A DNA stretch of 64,000 bases from Enterobacteriaceae bacterium (GTDB lineage Bacteria; Pseudomonadota; Gammaproteobacteria; Enterobacterales; Enterobacteriaceae), in the NCBI GenBank assembly GCA_031261005.1, contig JAISKF010000025.1, positions 113,708-177,707 on the forward strand, written 5' to 3'. This document shows, in pieces, positions 9,240-17,596 of the stretch. The notes below the pieces were generated by a model that saw only the letters and a list, made by a program, of their open reading frames with translations, was not told where the DNA came from and did no database searches. A program made the position numbers and the translations under genes. How positions within the stretch are numbered: the stretch's first letter is position 1; every line of letters begins with the position of its first letter.

Positions 9240-9702
9240 ATTAATTTAAGAAGATAAACATAAAATTAAATGTTGGGTACGCTGAATAGATTTATATCAG
9301 GGACATACATACTAAAAAGTGTGGTTTCCGGTAAATAAATCTATTCAGCCATCGTAATAAAGCAATGCAGATATACTGTTATAAATTTTATTCTTCCCGT
9401 AATTCCTCCATTAGTGATATGAATTTAACAAATTTATTACAAATTGGTTGATGTTTTTCACTCTAACAGTGGTATTGAGGCGTTAACTTGCACTTGCTCA
9501 CATGATCGTAAGTATTATGATAATAAAATGTTAATTAATGTTGCGATTTTCATTGGGCGGTGATTTATATCGGTTAATCTAAGTATTAGATAAAAATAAG
9601 TTATTGGAATTTAGGGAAGTGGAGAGAGGAAATAGGGAGATTGAAATAAAACATAAAAACACAATAACAACTGAAATATTTTAAGTCATTATGTCATTTT
9701 TC
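9240..9702. other. Upstream region of cstA, no gene seen
   Basis: AT-rich sequence between cstA and the REPIN-like element at 9703. A weak CRP-like pattern (on the minus strand AGTGA-N6-TCAAC, about 9447-9462) is present. CRP control is known for E. coli cstA, but this match is poor. No reading frame resembling a gene was found. Confidence 0.4.
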
Positions 9703-9769
9703 GGAGGGGCGGTTGTTAATCGCCCGTTGGATTCATTGTGGTTTGGCGGGCAACAGATTGTTGCCCTAC
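9703..9769. repeat. REPIN-like inverted pair with GGAG foot
   Basis: The left half is GGAG plus GGGCGGTT-gtt-AATCGCCC (one G-T pair). The right half is GGGCAACA-gat-TGTTGCCC followed by TAC, with one C of the usual CCTAC lost. It is directly followed by an AT-rich segment containing TTATTATCAATATATTAG, nearly the same as the flank of the copy at 21578. It lies downstream of the leftward fldA. Confidence 0.8.
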
Positions 9770-9825
9770 TAATTATTCTTTATTATCAATATATTAGTTT
9801 TATCATTTTTTATTCAAATCTGAGG

Positions 9826-10341
9826 TTAAGCCAAACCCATTTCATCAGAAATTTGTTTTACCCATGCAGATACACGTTCAGCCGTGAGTTCTGGCTGGCG
9901 ATCTTCATCAATGGCCAAACCAATAAAATGTTCGTCGTCCTCTAAACCTTTAGAGGCTTCAAAATGATAACCCTCTGTTGACCAGTTACCGACAATAGTA
10001 GCGCCGCGTGGTTCAATAATATCGCGGATAGTACCCATTGCATCGCAGAAGTACTCTGCATAATCTTCCTGATCACCGCAACCAAAAATAGCGACCAGTT
10101 TTCCTTCAAAATCAATTTCTTCCAATGTCGGGAAAAAGTCGTCCCAGTCACATTGAGCTTCGCCGTAATACCAAGTTGGAATACCCAGCAGTAGCGTATC
10201 GAAGCGTTCAACATCTTCTTTACTGCTTTTGGCGATGTCATGGATTTCTGCAACTTCTTTGCCGAGTTGCTTTTGAATCATTTTGGCAATGTTTTCAGTA
10301 TTGCCAGTGTCGCTACCAAAGAAAATACCTACGGTTGCCAT
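9826..10341 (-). CDS. fldA: Flavodoxin 1
   Basis: Small FMN electron carrier serving reductive enzymes such as anaerobic ribonucleotide reductase activation, IspG/IspH and MetH reactivation. It has 171 residues (E. coli 176). The FMN phosphate loop GSDTGNTE is at residues 9-16. The isoalloxazine-stacking aromatic residues lie in TWYYGEAQCDWDD and CGDQEDYAEYF. Acidic overall, as expected. ATG start with AAAGGGTG upstream. It precedes fur in transcriptional order as in E. coli, but cstA-ybdD intervenes, so fldA and fur are unlikely to share a transcript here. Confidence 0.97.
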   Translation of the reverse strand: MATVGIFFGSDTGNTENIAKMIQKQLGKEVAEIHDIAKSSKEDVERFDTLLLGIPTWYYGEAQCDWDDFFPTLEEIDFEGKLVAIFGCGDQEDYAEYFCDAMGTIRDIIEPRGATIVGNWSTEGYHFEASKGLEDDEHFIGLAIDEDRQPELTAERVSAWVKQISDEMGLA

Positions 10342-10487
10342 TATGCTTTACACCCTTTAATAGAAAGAATCGGATAAATATAACATTGTTGATGTCGGTT
10401 GGCATCGTTAATCTGTGTTAAGCGACATCAATGATATAGTGCTTTTTATTATGTTTTATGCGGTCTTAGCAACGTTTTTTTTCGTGC

Positions 10488-10757
10488 TTATTTTTTGTAT
10501 TCAACTAACAACATTTCAATCAATTCGCTGCGATTCATATCGCGCTGCATGGCGTGCAGATCGAGAATTTCTACCGCTTTTTGTGAAAGTTTTAACTCGA
10601 CGCGCTTTAAGCCGCGAACCCGATCCCGCCGTAACTGATTGCGTTTGTTGATGCGTAACTGCTGATCTCGCGTCAACATACTGGTTTTCGGACGCCCCGG
10701 ACGACGTTCGTCAGCGAAGAGATCCAGCGTAGTACGATCTAATTGTTCTTTTGCCAT
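10488..10757 (-). CDS. ybfE: LexA-regulated, ribbon-helix-helix type protein YbfE
   Basis: An 89-residue basic protein of unknown exact role; the E. coli homologue is reported as LexA-regulated. It matches through RTTLDLFADERRPGRPKT, QLRINKRNQLRRDRVRGLKR and a C-terminal segment SRSELIE-like (NRSELIEMLL) typical of ribbon-helix-helix proteins. The start MAKEQ at 10757 is chosen from the family N-terminus; an upstream in-frame ATG at 10778 would add seven atypical residues. I see no convincing LexA box in the 160 bases upstream. Order fldA-ybfE-ybfF is the E. coli order. Confidence 0.88.
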   Translation of the reverse strand: MAKEQLDRTTLDLFADERRPGRPKTSMLTRDQQLRINKRNQLRRDRVRGLKRVELKLSQKAVEILDLHAMQRDMNRSELIEMLLVEYKK

Positions 10758-10919
10758 AAACTCACCATAGCCCACCATTACTCACTATAAAAATAGCGGC
10801 TGCGGATAATAGCGTAGTCATATCCGTTAACCAATGGCTAATGCGCTGATCCAGCCAATAATCAATGAATTTGGCTGGAATTTACTCAAAACGAGAAAAA
10901 ACGCATGATGATATAAAAC

Positions 10920-11684
10920 TCATGATGCAAAAAAGTTACGCACAATACGAATGACATGCTGCGGTTTTTCTGCATGAACCCAATGACCGCAGCCCGCAAC
11001 GACATAGGCTTTGGCTTGAGGAAACTGACGCGCGATCTCGGAACGGTAGCTATCTTGAATATAAGGAGAGAGTTCGCCGCGAATAAAAATCATCGGGTGA
11101 TCCCATGCAGGGACGTCCTGCCAGCCGATAATATCGCGGTAGCATTGCTGTAGAACCGGTAGATTAAAGCGCCACTCGCCAGAATGGAATGATTTTAGCA
11201 GAAATTGAATAACACCCTCATGCAGGTTCATTTTACGCATGATTGTTGCGGCTTCTGTACGTTGTTGCATGCCAGCTTGAGTTACGGCATTTAAAGCAGC
11301 AAAAACATCATCATGATGACTTTCTTTGTAATCTACCGGCGCAATATCAATCACGACTAATTGCCTGATGAGTTCAGGCGCTAACTCGGTTAACTTCATT
11401 GATATTTTGCCGCCCATTGAGTGACCAATCAGTGAGATTTTGTCCAGTGACAGTTCGCGGCAAAGTGCGAGAATATCTTCCGCCATTACCTGATAATTCA
11501 TTTCTGGTGAATGAGGAGAAAGTCCATGATTACGCACATCAATTTGTAACGTTTGATAATCTTGCTGTAGGTCTCTGGCAAGCACGCCAAGATTATCTAA
11601 ACTGCCAAATAGCCCGTGAATAAGTAGGATAACAGGATCGCTGTTTTGGCGGCGATTTCCTTGTAGGCGATAGTTTAATTTCAT
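10920..11684 (-). CDS. ybfF: Alpha/beta hydrolase, esterase YbfF
   Basis: Cytoplasmic esterase acting on short acyl and acyl-CoA-like substrates in E. coli; physiological substrate unclear. About 254 residues, the E. coli length. The nucleophile elbow GHSMGG lies near residue 90, the oxyanion HGLFGS near 23, and the catalytic His in GCGHWVHAEKP near 235. An in-frame ATG at 11690 abuts the GAG of the ribosome site, so the ATG at 11684 is preferred. Divergent from seqA. Confidence 0.93.
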   Translation of the reverse strand: MKLNYRLQGNRRQNSDPVILLIHGLFGSLDNLGVLARDLQQDYQTLQIDVRNHGLSPHSPEMNYQVMAEDILALCRELSLDKISLIGHSMGGKISMKLTELAPELIRQLVVIDIAPVDYKESHHDDVFAALNAVTQAGMQQRTEAATIMRKMNLHEGVIQFLLKSFHSGEWRFNLPVLQQCYRDIIGWQDVPAWDHPMIFIRGELSPYIQDSYRSEIARQFPQAKAYVVAGCGHWVHAEKPQHVIRIVRNFFAS

Positions 11685-11780
11685 AACCATCTCACATATT
11701 TAGTTGCTTTGCGTTAGAGTATCACGATACGAACTTGTATAATTGCCAAGATTAATCCGAAAAAGAATTATAGGACAAAG

Positions 11781-12356
11781 ATGAAAACTATCGAAGTTGA
11801 TGAAGAGCTATATCGTTATATCGCCAGTCATACCCAGCATATTGGTGAAAGCGCTTCTGAAATTTTACGTCGGATGCTGAATCTGGCTCCGGCTGTGTCC
11901 GAGAATAATGAGCAAGTTATCACTGATCAAGAAACACAACAGGTGATGACGTCATCAGCAATAATGACGGCGCAGAACGTTGCTGTTACATCAGGGGATC
12001 GGATTCATCGTATCCGAAGTTTGTTAGATTCTGCTGAATTTAAAGGGCAGAAAAAAGTAGTTGATCGCTTTTTGTTGCTGCTATCGACGCTCTATTTAAT
12101 GGATAAAGATGGTTTTGCAGAAGCGACAGAATCGCTGCATGGTCGTACCCGCATCTATTTTTCTCATTCTAAAGATCAACTGCTAAAAAGCGGTCGCCAT
12201 ACAAAACCAAAAAGCATACCGCAAACTCCATATTGGGTTATCACTAACACCAATACCGGACGTAAACGCAGTATGATTGAACATATTATGTCTACAATGC
12301 AGTTTCCAGCCGAATTGACAGAAGAGATGTGTTTAACCATTCAACCACTGTCATAA
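11781..12356 (+). CDS. seqA: Negative modulator of replication initiation
   Basis: Binds hemimethylated GATC sites after replication, sequesters oriC and blocks early re-initiation. It has 191 residues, about 10 more than E. coli. The N-terminal multimerisation segment MKTIEVDEELYRYIASHTQ and a variable Gln/Thr-rich linker (about 45-75) precede the C-terminal DNA-binding domain. The latter holds FLLLLSTLYLMDKDGF, HGRTRIYFS and PYWVITNTNTGRKR, all typical of SeqA. ATG start 6 bases after AGGACA. The gene order seqA-pgm is conserved. Confidence 0.97.
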   Translation: MKTIEVDEELYRYIASHTQHIGESASEILRRMLNLAPAVSENNEQVITDQETQQVMTSSAIMTAQNVAVTSGDRIHRIRSLLDSAEFKGQKKVVDRFLLLLSTLYLMDKDGFAEATESLHGRTRIYFSHSKDQLLKSGRHTKPKSIPQTPYWVITNTNTGRKRSMIEHIMSTMQFPAELTEEMCLTIQPLS

Positions 12357-12440
12357 CGTAGATTTTTGTCATGTAAATGCTATGAGTTACGTGCTGTAAA
12401 CTATGCTGCATTTAATTACCGGACTATCAGGGAGTTCTTA

Positions 12441-14090
12441 ATGGCTAATCACCCAAGAGCAGGGCAGCCAGCTCAACAGAGTGACTTAATTAATGTTCCT
12501 CAGCTTGTTGCAAAATATTATACGTTACAGCCGGATAGTGATAATCCGGCTCACGCAGTTAAATTTGGAACGTCCGGGCATCGCGGTAGTTCTGGCAGAC
12601 AAAGTTTTAATGAAGCACATATCTTAGCTATTTCTCAGGCAATTGCTGAAAATCGTGCCATGTATGGTATTACCGCACCGTGTTTTATCGGTAAAGATAC
12701 GCATGGTTTATCAGAACCCGCATTTATTTCAGTGTTGGAAGTGTTAGCTGCCAACGGTGTTGATGTGGTGATCCAGCAAAATAATGGTTTCACGCCAACG
12801 CCAGCTATTTCACACGCCATTCTCTGCTATAACCGTGATCATGCAGGTCAGGGATTAGCTGACGGTATTGTGATTACGCCGTCGCATAATCCGCCGGAAG
12901 ATGGCGGAATTAAATATAATCCGCCGAATGGCGGACCCGCAGATACCAATCTGACGCAATGGATAGAAAATCGTGCTAATGAATTGTTAAGAAATAAGTT
13001 ACAAGGCGTAAAACGGTTAACGCTGGAAGCCGCACAGCGCAGCGGATTAATTCATGTACAAGATCTTGTTCAGCCTTATGTTGAGCAACTGGTTGATGTT
13101 GTGGATATGCCCGCTATCCAGCAGTCAGGGTTGGCGTTGGGTGTCGATCCGTTGGGTGGTTCTGGCATTGAGTATTGGCAGCGGATCGCGGATTTCTATA
13201 AGTTAAATCTCAAGTTAGTTAATGATTTTATTGATCCCTCATTCCGGTTTATGTCTTTGGATCATGACGGCGTTATCCGTATGGATTGCTCTTCCCGATG
13301 GGCAATGGCGGGTTTGCTGGCGTTAAAAGATAAGTTTGACCTGGCATTTGCTAACGATCCTGATTATGACCGTCACGGTATCGTAACGCCGAAAGGTTTA
13401 ATGAATCCAAATAGTTATCTGGCAGTATCTATCAATTATCTGTTCCAGCATCGTCCGCTATGGAGTAAAGATATTGGCGTCGGTAAAACACTGGTATCCA
13501 GTGCGATGATAGATCGCGTGGTTGCAGATATGGGCCGTAAACTGGTGGAAGTTCCTGTCGGTTTTAAGTGGTTTGTTGATGGATTATTTAACGGTACGCT
13601 AGGTTTTGGCGGTGAAGAAAGCGCGGGTGCATCTTTCCTGCGCTTCAATGGCAAACCGTGGTCAACAGATAAAGACGGCATTATTATGTGTTTGCTGGCA
13701 GCCGAAATAACGGCAATAACAGGCAAAAATCCGCAAGAGCATTATGAGCAATTAGCCCAGCGGTTTGGTTCACCAAGCTATAACCGTATTCAGGCTCCGG
13801 CAACTCATGCACAGAAAGCGATCTTGGCAAAACTATCACCAGAAATGGTGACGGCAGATACGCTGGCAGGCGACAAGATTACAGCGCGTTTAACCAATGC
13901 TCCCGGTAATGGTGCGCCGATTGGCGGCTTAAAAGTCATGACTGATAACGGCTGGTTTGCTGCGCGTCCATCGGGTACGGAAGAGGCTTATAAAATCTAT
14001 TGCGAAAGTTTCTTAGGCAAAGATCATCGTGAAAAGATTGAGCATGAGGCAGTAGATATTGTGAGTGCTGTATTGGCTAATGTTAAATAA
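12441..14090 (+). CDS. pgm: Phosphoglucomutase
   Basis: Interconverts glucose-1-phosphate and glucose-6-phosphate, linking glycolysis to UDP-glucose and glycogen. It has 549 residues (E. coli 546). The phosphoserine loop is [11 protein letters not shown], the metal-binding loop is DPDYDRHG, the sugar-binding loop is GGEESAGAS, and the phosphate-binding loop is [11 protein letters not shown]. The chosen ATG gives the family N-terminus ([14 protein letters not shown]) and has CAGGGAG upstream. An in-frame TTG at 12366 lacks these features. Terminator at 14113. Note that galETKM is missing downstream near gpmA, so Pgm here probably serves UDP-glucose synthesis rather than galactose use. Confidence 0.97.
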   Translation: MANHPRAGQPAQQSDLINVPQLVAKYYTLQPDSDNPAHAVKFGTSGHRGSSGRQSFNEAHILAISQAIAENRAMYGITAPCFIGKDTHGLSEPAFISVLEVLAANGVDVVIQQNNGFTPTPAISHAILCYNRDHAGQGLADGIVITPSHNPPEDGGIKYNPPNGGPADTNLTQWIENRANELLRNKLQGVKRLTLEAAQRSGLIHVQDLVQPYVEQLVDVVDMPAIQQSGLALGVDPLGGSGIEYWQRIADFYKLNLKLVNDFIDPSFRFMSLDHDGVIRMDCSSRWAMAGLLALKDKFDLAFANDPDYDRHGIVTPKGLMNPNSYLAVSINYLFQHRPLWSKDIGVGKTLVSSAMIDRVVADMGRKLVEVPVGFKWFVDGLFNGTLGFGGEESAGASFLRFNGKPWSTDKDGIIMCLLAAEITAITGKNPQEHYEQLAQRFGSPSYNRIQAPATHAQKAILAKLSPEMVTADTLAGDKITARLTNAPGNGAPIGGLKVMTDNGWFAARPSGTEEAYKIYCESFLGKDHREKIEHEAVDIVSAVLANVK

Positions 14091-14112
14091 ATCGTTTTAG
14101 TTTCTTCTGGAA

Positions 14113-14143
14113 AATAGGCATTGAGAGATTGATGCCTATTTTT
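14113..14143 (+). terminator. Intrinsic terminator after pgm
   Basis: AATAGGCAT-(10)-ATGCCTATT, perfect nine-base stem, ending in TTTTT. Confidence 0.88.
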
Positions 14144-14147
14144 GTAC

Positions 14148-14432
14148 CTACCTATATACTGGTGGATATTGGCGAGCGGTATGGATTAACGCCAGTATCC
14201 ATATAGTTTGCTGATTAACTTCATATATAAGACGATAGCTTTCATGAGGAATCAGCTCGCGAGTACCTGCTATTTTCCCCTGATGACCTAGCATCGGATA
14301 TTCAGCCAACCGAGCAACAGCATCACTAAATAGCTCATCTATCTTTACTGCGGCTTGAGGATTATCAGCCACAATATGATCCTAGATATTAGCACGATCT
14401 TGTTGTGCTTCTGACGTCCAAATAATTTCCAT
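14148..14432 (-). pseudogene. RelE/ParE-family toxin gene with an internal amber codon
   Basis: Read from the ATG at 14432, the frame gives MEIIWTSEAQQDRANI, then TAG at 14384-14382, then continues in the same frame DHIVADNPQAAVKID... to a stop at 14148. The full frame would be 94 residues, a normal RelE/ParE length. It has the family pattern: N-terminal beta strand plus helix with an Ile-x-Asp/Glu-His motif (Glu17 replaced by the stop), GxxG-like GHQGKIAGTREL, SYRLIYEV and the HTARQYPP end. A single change GAG to TAG would explain it. It lies two bases after the antitoxin stop, so it was the second gene of the operon. A shortened product from GTG at 14372 is conceivable but would lack the first helix. 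Confidence 0.85.
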
Positions 14433-14434
14433 AC

Positions 14435-14707
14435 TTAATTTTTAATATTAGCTCGTCTGGCGGCAAAATCAGCTTCAACCTCCTCATTTGAACGCCCTTG
14501 ACCAGCATTCATCGAAATCCGGCTTGTTTCAATTTTTTGACGCAAAAACTCATCGTATTCACGGGATTCACGTTGGTGTTGAATAAATTCACGCATCAGT
14601 TCACGTAGTACTTGTGAGGCAGGACGGTGGGCGGCTTCCGCTTCGGATATAAATTCAGCACGCAGCTCAGGTTCTAATTTCATCGTGAAAACAGCGTGTT
14701 TTGACAT
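14435..14707 (-). CDS. Ribbon-helix-helix antitoxin of a type II toxin-antitoxin pair
   Basis: A 90-residue protein with an N-terminal RHH/CopG-like DNA-binding segment (FTMKLEPELRAEFI, then a helix with RPASQVLRELMREFI). A charged C-terminal tail (SNEEVEADFAARRANIKN) is the sort that wraps the toxin. It would neutralise the RelE/ParE toxin and repress the operon. The start ATG at 14707 has GGAG 8 bases upstream; an in-frame TTG at 14722 is rejected. The gene appears intact while its toxin partner carries a nonsense codon. Confidence 0.83.
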   Translation of the reverse strand: MSKHAVFTMKLEPELRAEFISEAEAAHRPASQVLRELMREFIQHQRESREYDEFLRQKIETSRISMNAGQGRSNEEVEADFAARRANIKN

Positions 14708-14782
14708 AATAATTATCTCCAATTGTCTGGTACTAACAAAGTATATACTTTTTCATTACTTTGATCGATTTATAGAGATCAA

Positions 14783-15211
14783 TTACCCCAATGCCACCAA
14801 TAACGCTCCAACCGAAATTAACCCAATCCCAACGCCAGTGAACAATGTCACTTTCTCGCCAAACAGAATCACCGCTAAAATAACAGCAAAAACAACACTA
14901 AGTTTATCAATGGGCGCAACTTGGGAGACTGTTCCGTTTTTGATCGCCATAAAATAAAACAACCATGACAGCGCACCGGCGATACCGCTAAGTACAATAA
15001 ATAGCAGCGCTTTGCGGTCAGCAAGAACAGAGCTGATTAATTCTAATTTGCCTTGAACGATTACCACGCCAACCAAAAAAACTGCCATCACAATAGAACG
15101 AATTGCGGTTGCGGTGTTTGCATCCAGATTTTGTAACCCAATCTTGCCAAAAATTGCCACCAACGCAGCGGTGATTGCCGATAACAGTGCGTAAATAAGC
15201 CATAGAGCCAT
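14783..15211 (-). CDS. Half-size EamA-family transporter
   Basis: A 142-residue membrane protein with about five hydrophobic segments, the length of single-EamA-domain proteins (COG2510-like) that work as dimers. Features are FGKIGLQNLDANTATAIRS after the first segment, then GALSWLFYFMAIKNG and VAPIDKLSVVFAVILA near the C-terminus. The substrate is unknown; family members export metabolites. It stands alone, with a toxin-antitoxin remnant on one side and two unknown genes on the other. The 205 bases upstream to 15416 contain no other gene. Confidence 0.82.
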   Translation of the reverse strand: MALWLIYALLSAITAALVAIFGKIGLQNLDANTATAIRSIVMAVFLVGVVIVQGKLELISSVLADRKALLFIVLSGIAGALSWLFYFMAIKNGTVSQVAPIDKLSVVFAVILAVILFGEKVTLFTGVGIGLISVGALLVALG

Positions 15212-15416
15212 TTTTATTTTTCCATTGAGAAAATAAGAGATTAGATAATATTACGACTAATTCTCATTAACAATAAATAGTCGCGGGCTAAAGGCGGGTT
15301 GTGTTTAAAGACAGCTAATTATCTGAATCTGTATCGCAATTTTGTCAATTGTTACTGGCGGTGGAGAAATAGGTTAATTATGTTACTTGAATAAGTCATC
15401 ATCATGGGGATAACTA

Positions 15417-15632
15417 ATGGAAGAATTACAGGATAATAATTTTCATAACGATTTGTTTATGCAGAAAATTATTTATCAACACCTGCATAATACTGCACTG
15501 CAAGCCGCAGTAAAGGGAATGGACGATATTGCGACTAATAAAGTCGTCACACATAACACTCTTTTTCAGATAACCAGTAAGCTCACGAGAGCAACAGTCG
15601 AAAAAACAGGTCACAATGATAACAGAAAATAA
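15417..15632 (+). CDS. Unknown small protein, first of an overlapping pair
   Basis: A 71-residue, His/Asn-rich, soluble protein that I do not recognise. ATG start with GGGGAT at good spacing. Its last 17 bases overlap the next gene, so the two are probably translationally coupled. The C-terminal part (KVVTHNTLFQITSKLTRATVE) is amphipathic and vaguely recalls the C-terminal helix of type III secretion inner-rod proteins (for example LARKTVSAVE in MxiI). That resemblance is short and may be chance. Confidence 0.6.
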   Translation: MEELQDNNFHNDLFMQKIIYQHLHNTALQAAVKGMDDIATNKVVTHNTLFQITSKLTRATVEKTGHNDNRK

Positions 15633-16029
15633 ATATCAGCTTCATTATACGCATCAATTTATTAACATGCTGACCGAAGCAGTAAATCATTCACGGATAA
15701 ATCTGAATTGGTTTCATCAGCAAATATTACCAAGTATTTTACGTTATCCGTATCAAGGGCGGCTGTTTCTTAACCGAAATTCGACTGACAGTGATAGCCA
15801 GCGCTTGAGAAAACAACTTGCCCAGCGTTTTAATTGTAATGAATTAAGGGAGTTAAGTGAAAACGGCTGGTTAATTCTTTATTTAAATAAATTTTCGCAA
15901 ATCTATTTGCTGGCTTTAATACCGCTATCTATGTCAGTAAGTCTATCGGACAACGCGATTACCGATAAACCTGGTAATAAAATTTTTGAAAAACAGTGGG
16001 TTGAGAAACAATGGCAGGATGCTGATTAA
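15616..16029 (+). CDS. Unknown protein, second of an overlapping pair
   Basis: A 137-residue protein, not recognised. It starts at an ATG inside the end of the preceding gene. It is rich in Leu, Asn and Gln, with a segment LNWFHQQILPSILRYP, a central LRKQLAQRFNCNELRELSENGW and a hydrophobic stretch YLLALIPLSMSVSL near residues 94-107, then a charged tail. A distant likeness to SctK/OrgA-type sorting-platform proteins (helical, with a P-x-L-R motif and a late hydrophobic helix) is possible but unproven. A 12-base inverted repeat follows at 16048. Confidence 0.6.
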   Translation: MITENKYQLHYTHQFINMLTEAVNHSRINLNWFHQQILPSILRYPYQGRLFLNRNSTDSDSQRLRKQLAQRFNCNELRELSENGWLILYLNKFSQIYLLALIPLSMSVSLSDNAITDKPGNKIFEKQWVEKQWQDAD

Positions 16030-16414
16030 TATAACATAGTTAATTTTTAATGATGATCTGAGCGATTGTATCTGTTTAGATCATCATTAACCGTTATTAT
16101 TCCACTCTACAGCTTTAATTCCACCGCTGAAAATATTTATCATTGTCAATTTTCATTACCAGTAATTCGCATAACTGTTAACTTGTCCACAAATATAATA
16201 AAAACCTCCCCCTATTCAGGTATTTTTTCTAATTGTTTTATCGATTGTTTTGTTTATTTCATTGCTATTTCACATACACTACAGGCAATAATCTTGAGAC
16301 TTATATCAACTGAAATAAGTAATATGAATTGAAGCTGAAATAGAAATAACAAGTCGCAGCATGATTTCTTAATATAAAATTAGGTTGCTAACTAATAACA
16401 CAAGGAAATACATA
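16030..16414. other. Intergenic region with a perfect 12-base hairpin, upstream of afuA
   Basis: TAATGATGATCT (16048-16059) and its exact complement (16078-16089) with an 18-base spacer form a stem just after the preceding unknown gene. There is no T-run on either side, so termination is doubtful. The rest is AT-rich. A reading frame at 16066-16332 begins with TTG without a ribosome site and is not believed. Promoter elements for afuA must lie here but none is convincing. Confidence 0.5.
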
Positions 16415-17446
16415 ATGAAAAAACGTACCCTATCTGTTCTGATCGCTACAGGTTTGGCAGTTGCTACAATGGCTGGCAGCGCAATGGCAAAAGGTCGTCT
16501 GGTTATTTATTGCAGTGCCATGAACTCAATGTGTGAAGAAGAAGCAAAAGCCTTTGGCGATAAATATAATGTGAAAACTTCATTTATCCGTAATGGTTCT
16601 GGCAGTACATTAGCGAAAATCGAAGCAGAAAAGAAAAATCCTCAAGCAGATATTTGGTACGGCGGTACGTTAGATCCGCATTCACAAGCGGGTGAGCTGG
16701 ATTTACTCCAACCTTATAAATCACCGAATTTGTCTCAGTTAATGCCGCAATTCCAAGATCCGGCAACGCGCAAAGGTAATTATTCTTCAGCTATTTATAT
16801 TGGTATTTTAGGCTATGGTATCAATATGGATCGCCTGAAAGAGAAAAATCTGCCAGAGCCTAAATGTTGGGCTGATTTAACCAACCCTGCTTTTAAAGGC
16901 GAAATTCAGATTGCTGACCCGCAAAGTTCCGGTACTGCTTATACTGCGTTGGCAACGTTTGTACAGCTATGGGGCGACGCAAAAGCCTTTGATTACCTGA
17001 AACAACTTGATAAGAATATTTCACAATACACCAAATCCGGTATTGCTCCGGCACGTAATGCTGCTCGCGGTGAAGCGACGATCGGTATTGGTTTCCTGCA
17101 TGATTACGCGCTGGAAATTGAAAAAGGTGCACCAATTAAGCTGGTCGCGCCTTGCGAGGGAACTGGCTATGAAATCGGTGGCATTAGTATCCTGAAAAAT
17201 GCGCGCAACCTTGAAAATGCCAAACTGTTTGTTGACTGGTCATTATCAAAAGAAGCGCAAGAACTTTCCTGGAAGAAAGGGCAGTCTTATCAAATTCTGA
17301 CCAATACCAGTGCAGAAGCATCACCGAACTCATTGAAACTTAATGACCTGAAACTGATTAATTATGATATGGATAAGTATGGTGCAGCAGATATGCGTAA
17401 GGCGCTGATTTCTAAATGGCTGACTGACGTGAAGATGGAAAAATAA
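16415..17446 (+). CDS. afuA: ABC transporter periplasmic binding protein, AfuA type
   Basis: Periplasmic receptor for the AfuBC importer. It has 343 residues with a signal peptide ending AGSAMA after residue 25. The fold is that of the FbpA-like iron-binding cluster (VIYCSAMNSMCEEEA, GSGSTLAKIEAEK, ADIWYGGTLD). The adjacent Tyr-Tyr pair that holds iron in FbpA is absent from the corresponding region. Instead GFLHDYALEIEKG and APCEGTG give His204, Asp205 and Glu228 of the mature protein. AfuA of Actinobacillus, shown to bind hexose-phosphates, uses as I recall H205, D206 and E229. Transport of glucose- or fructose-6-phosphate is therefore more likely than iron. ATG with AAGGA upstream. A terminator separates it from afuB. 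Confidence 0.88.
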   Translation: MKKRTLSVLIATGLAVATMAGSAMAKGRLVIYCSAMNSMCEEEAKAFGDKYNVKTSFIRNGSGSTLAKIEAEKKNPQADIWYGGTLDPHSQAGELDLLQPYKSPNLSQLMPQFQDPATRKGNYSSAIYIGILGYGINMDRLKEKNLPEPKCWADLTNPAFKGEIQIADPQSSGTAYTALATFVQLWGDAKAFDYLKQLDKNISQYTKSGIAPARNAARGEATIGIGFLHDYALEIEKGAPIKLVAPCEGTGYEIGGISILKNARNLENAKLFVDWSLSKEAQELSWKKGQSYQILTNTSAEASPNSLKLNDLKLINYDMDKYGAADMRKALISKWLTDVKMEK

Positions 17447-17463
17447 TTTAGTTGTCACAGCTT

Positions 17464-17494
17464 AAAAGACTGCGGTAAAAGCCGCAGTCTTTTT
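17464..17494 (+). terminator. Terminator/attenuator between afuA and afuB
   Basis: AAAAGACTGCGG-(6)-CCGCAGTCTTTT with a TTTTT end, 17 bases after the afuA stop. It lies inside the operon, so it probably lets most transcripts end after afuA and raises receptor over permease. Confidence 0.92.
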
Positions 17495-17596
17495 ATCGTT
17501 ACTAAGCTGTTTCTGATGGTTGTAGCTGTTGGTCATCGCTGTTAAATAAAAATAGTTGTGAAAATAGCCGTTGAGTAATTGTTGTTAAGGAGCGTT

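Noticed and set aside
12366..12440. Longer N-terminus for pgm from a TTG
   Set aside because: The added 25 residues have no family match and the ATG at 12441 has a good ribosome site.
16066..16332. 88-codon plus-strand frame before afuA
   Set aside because: TTG start, no ribosome site, AT-rich low-complexity composition; more likely untranslated leader of afuA.
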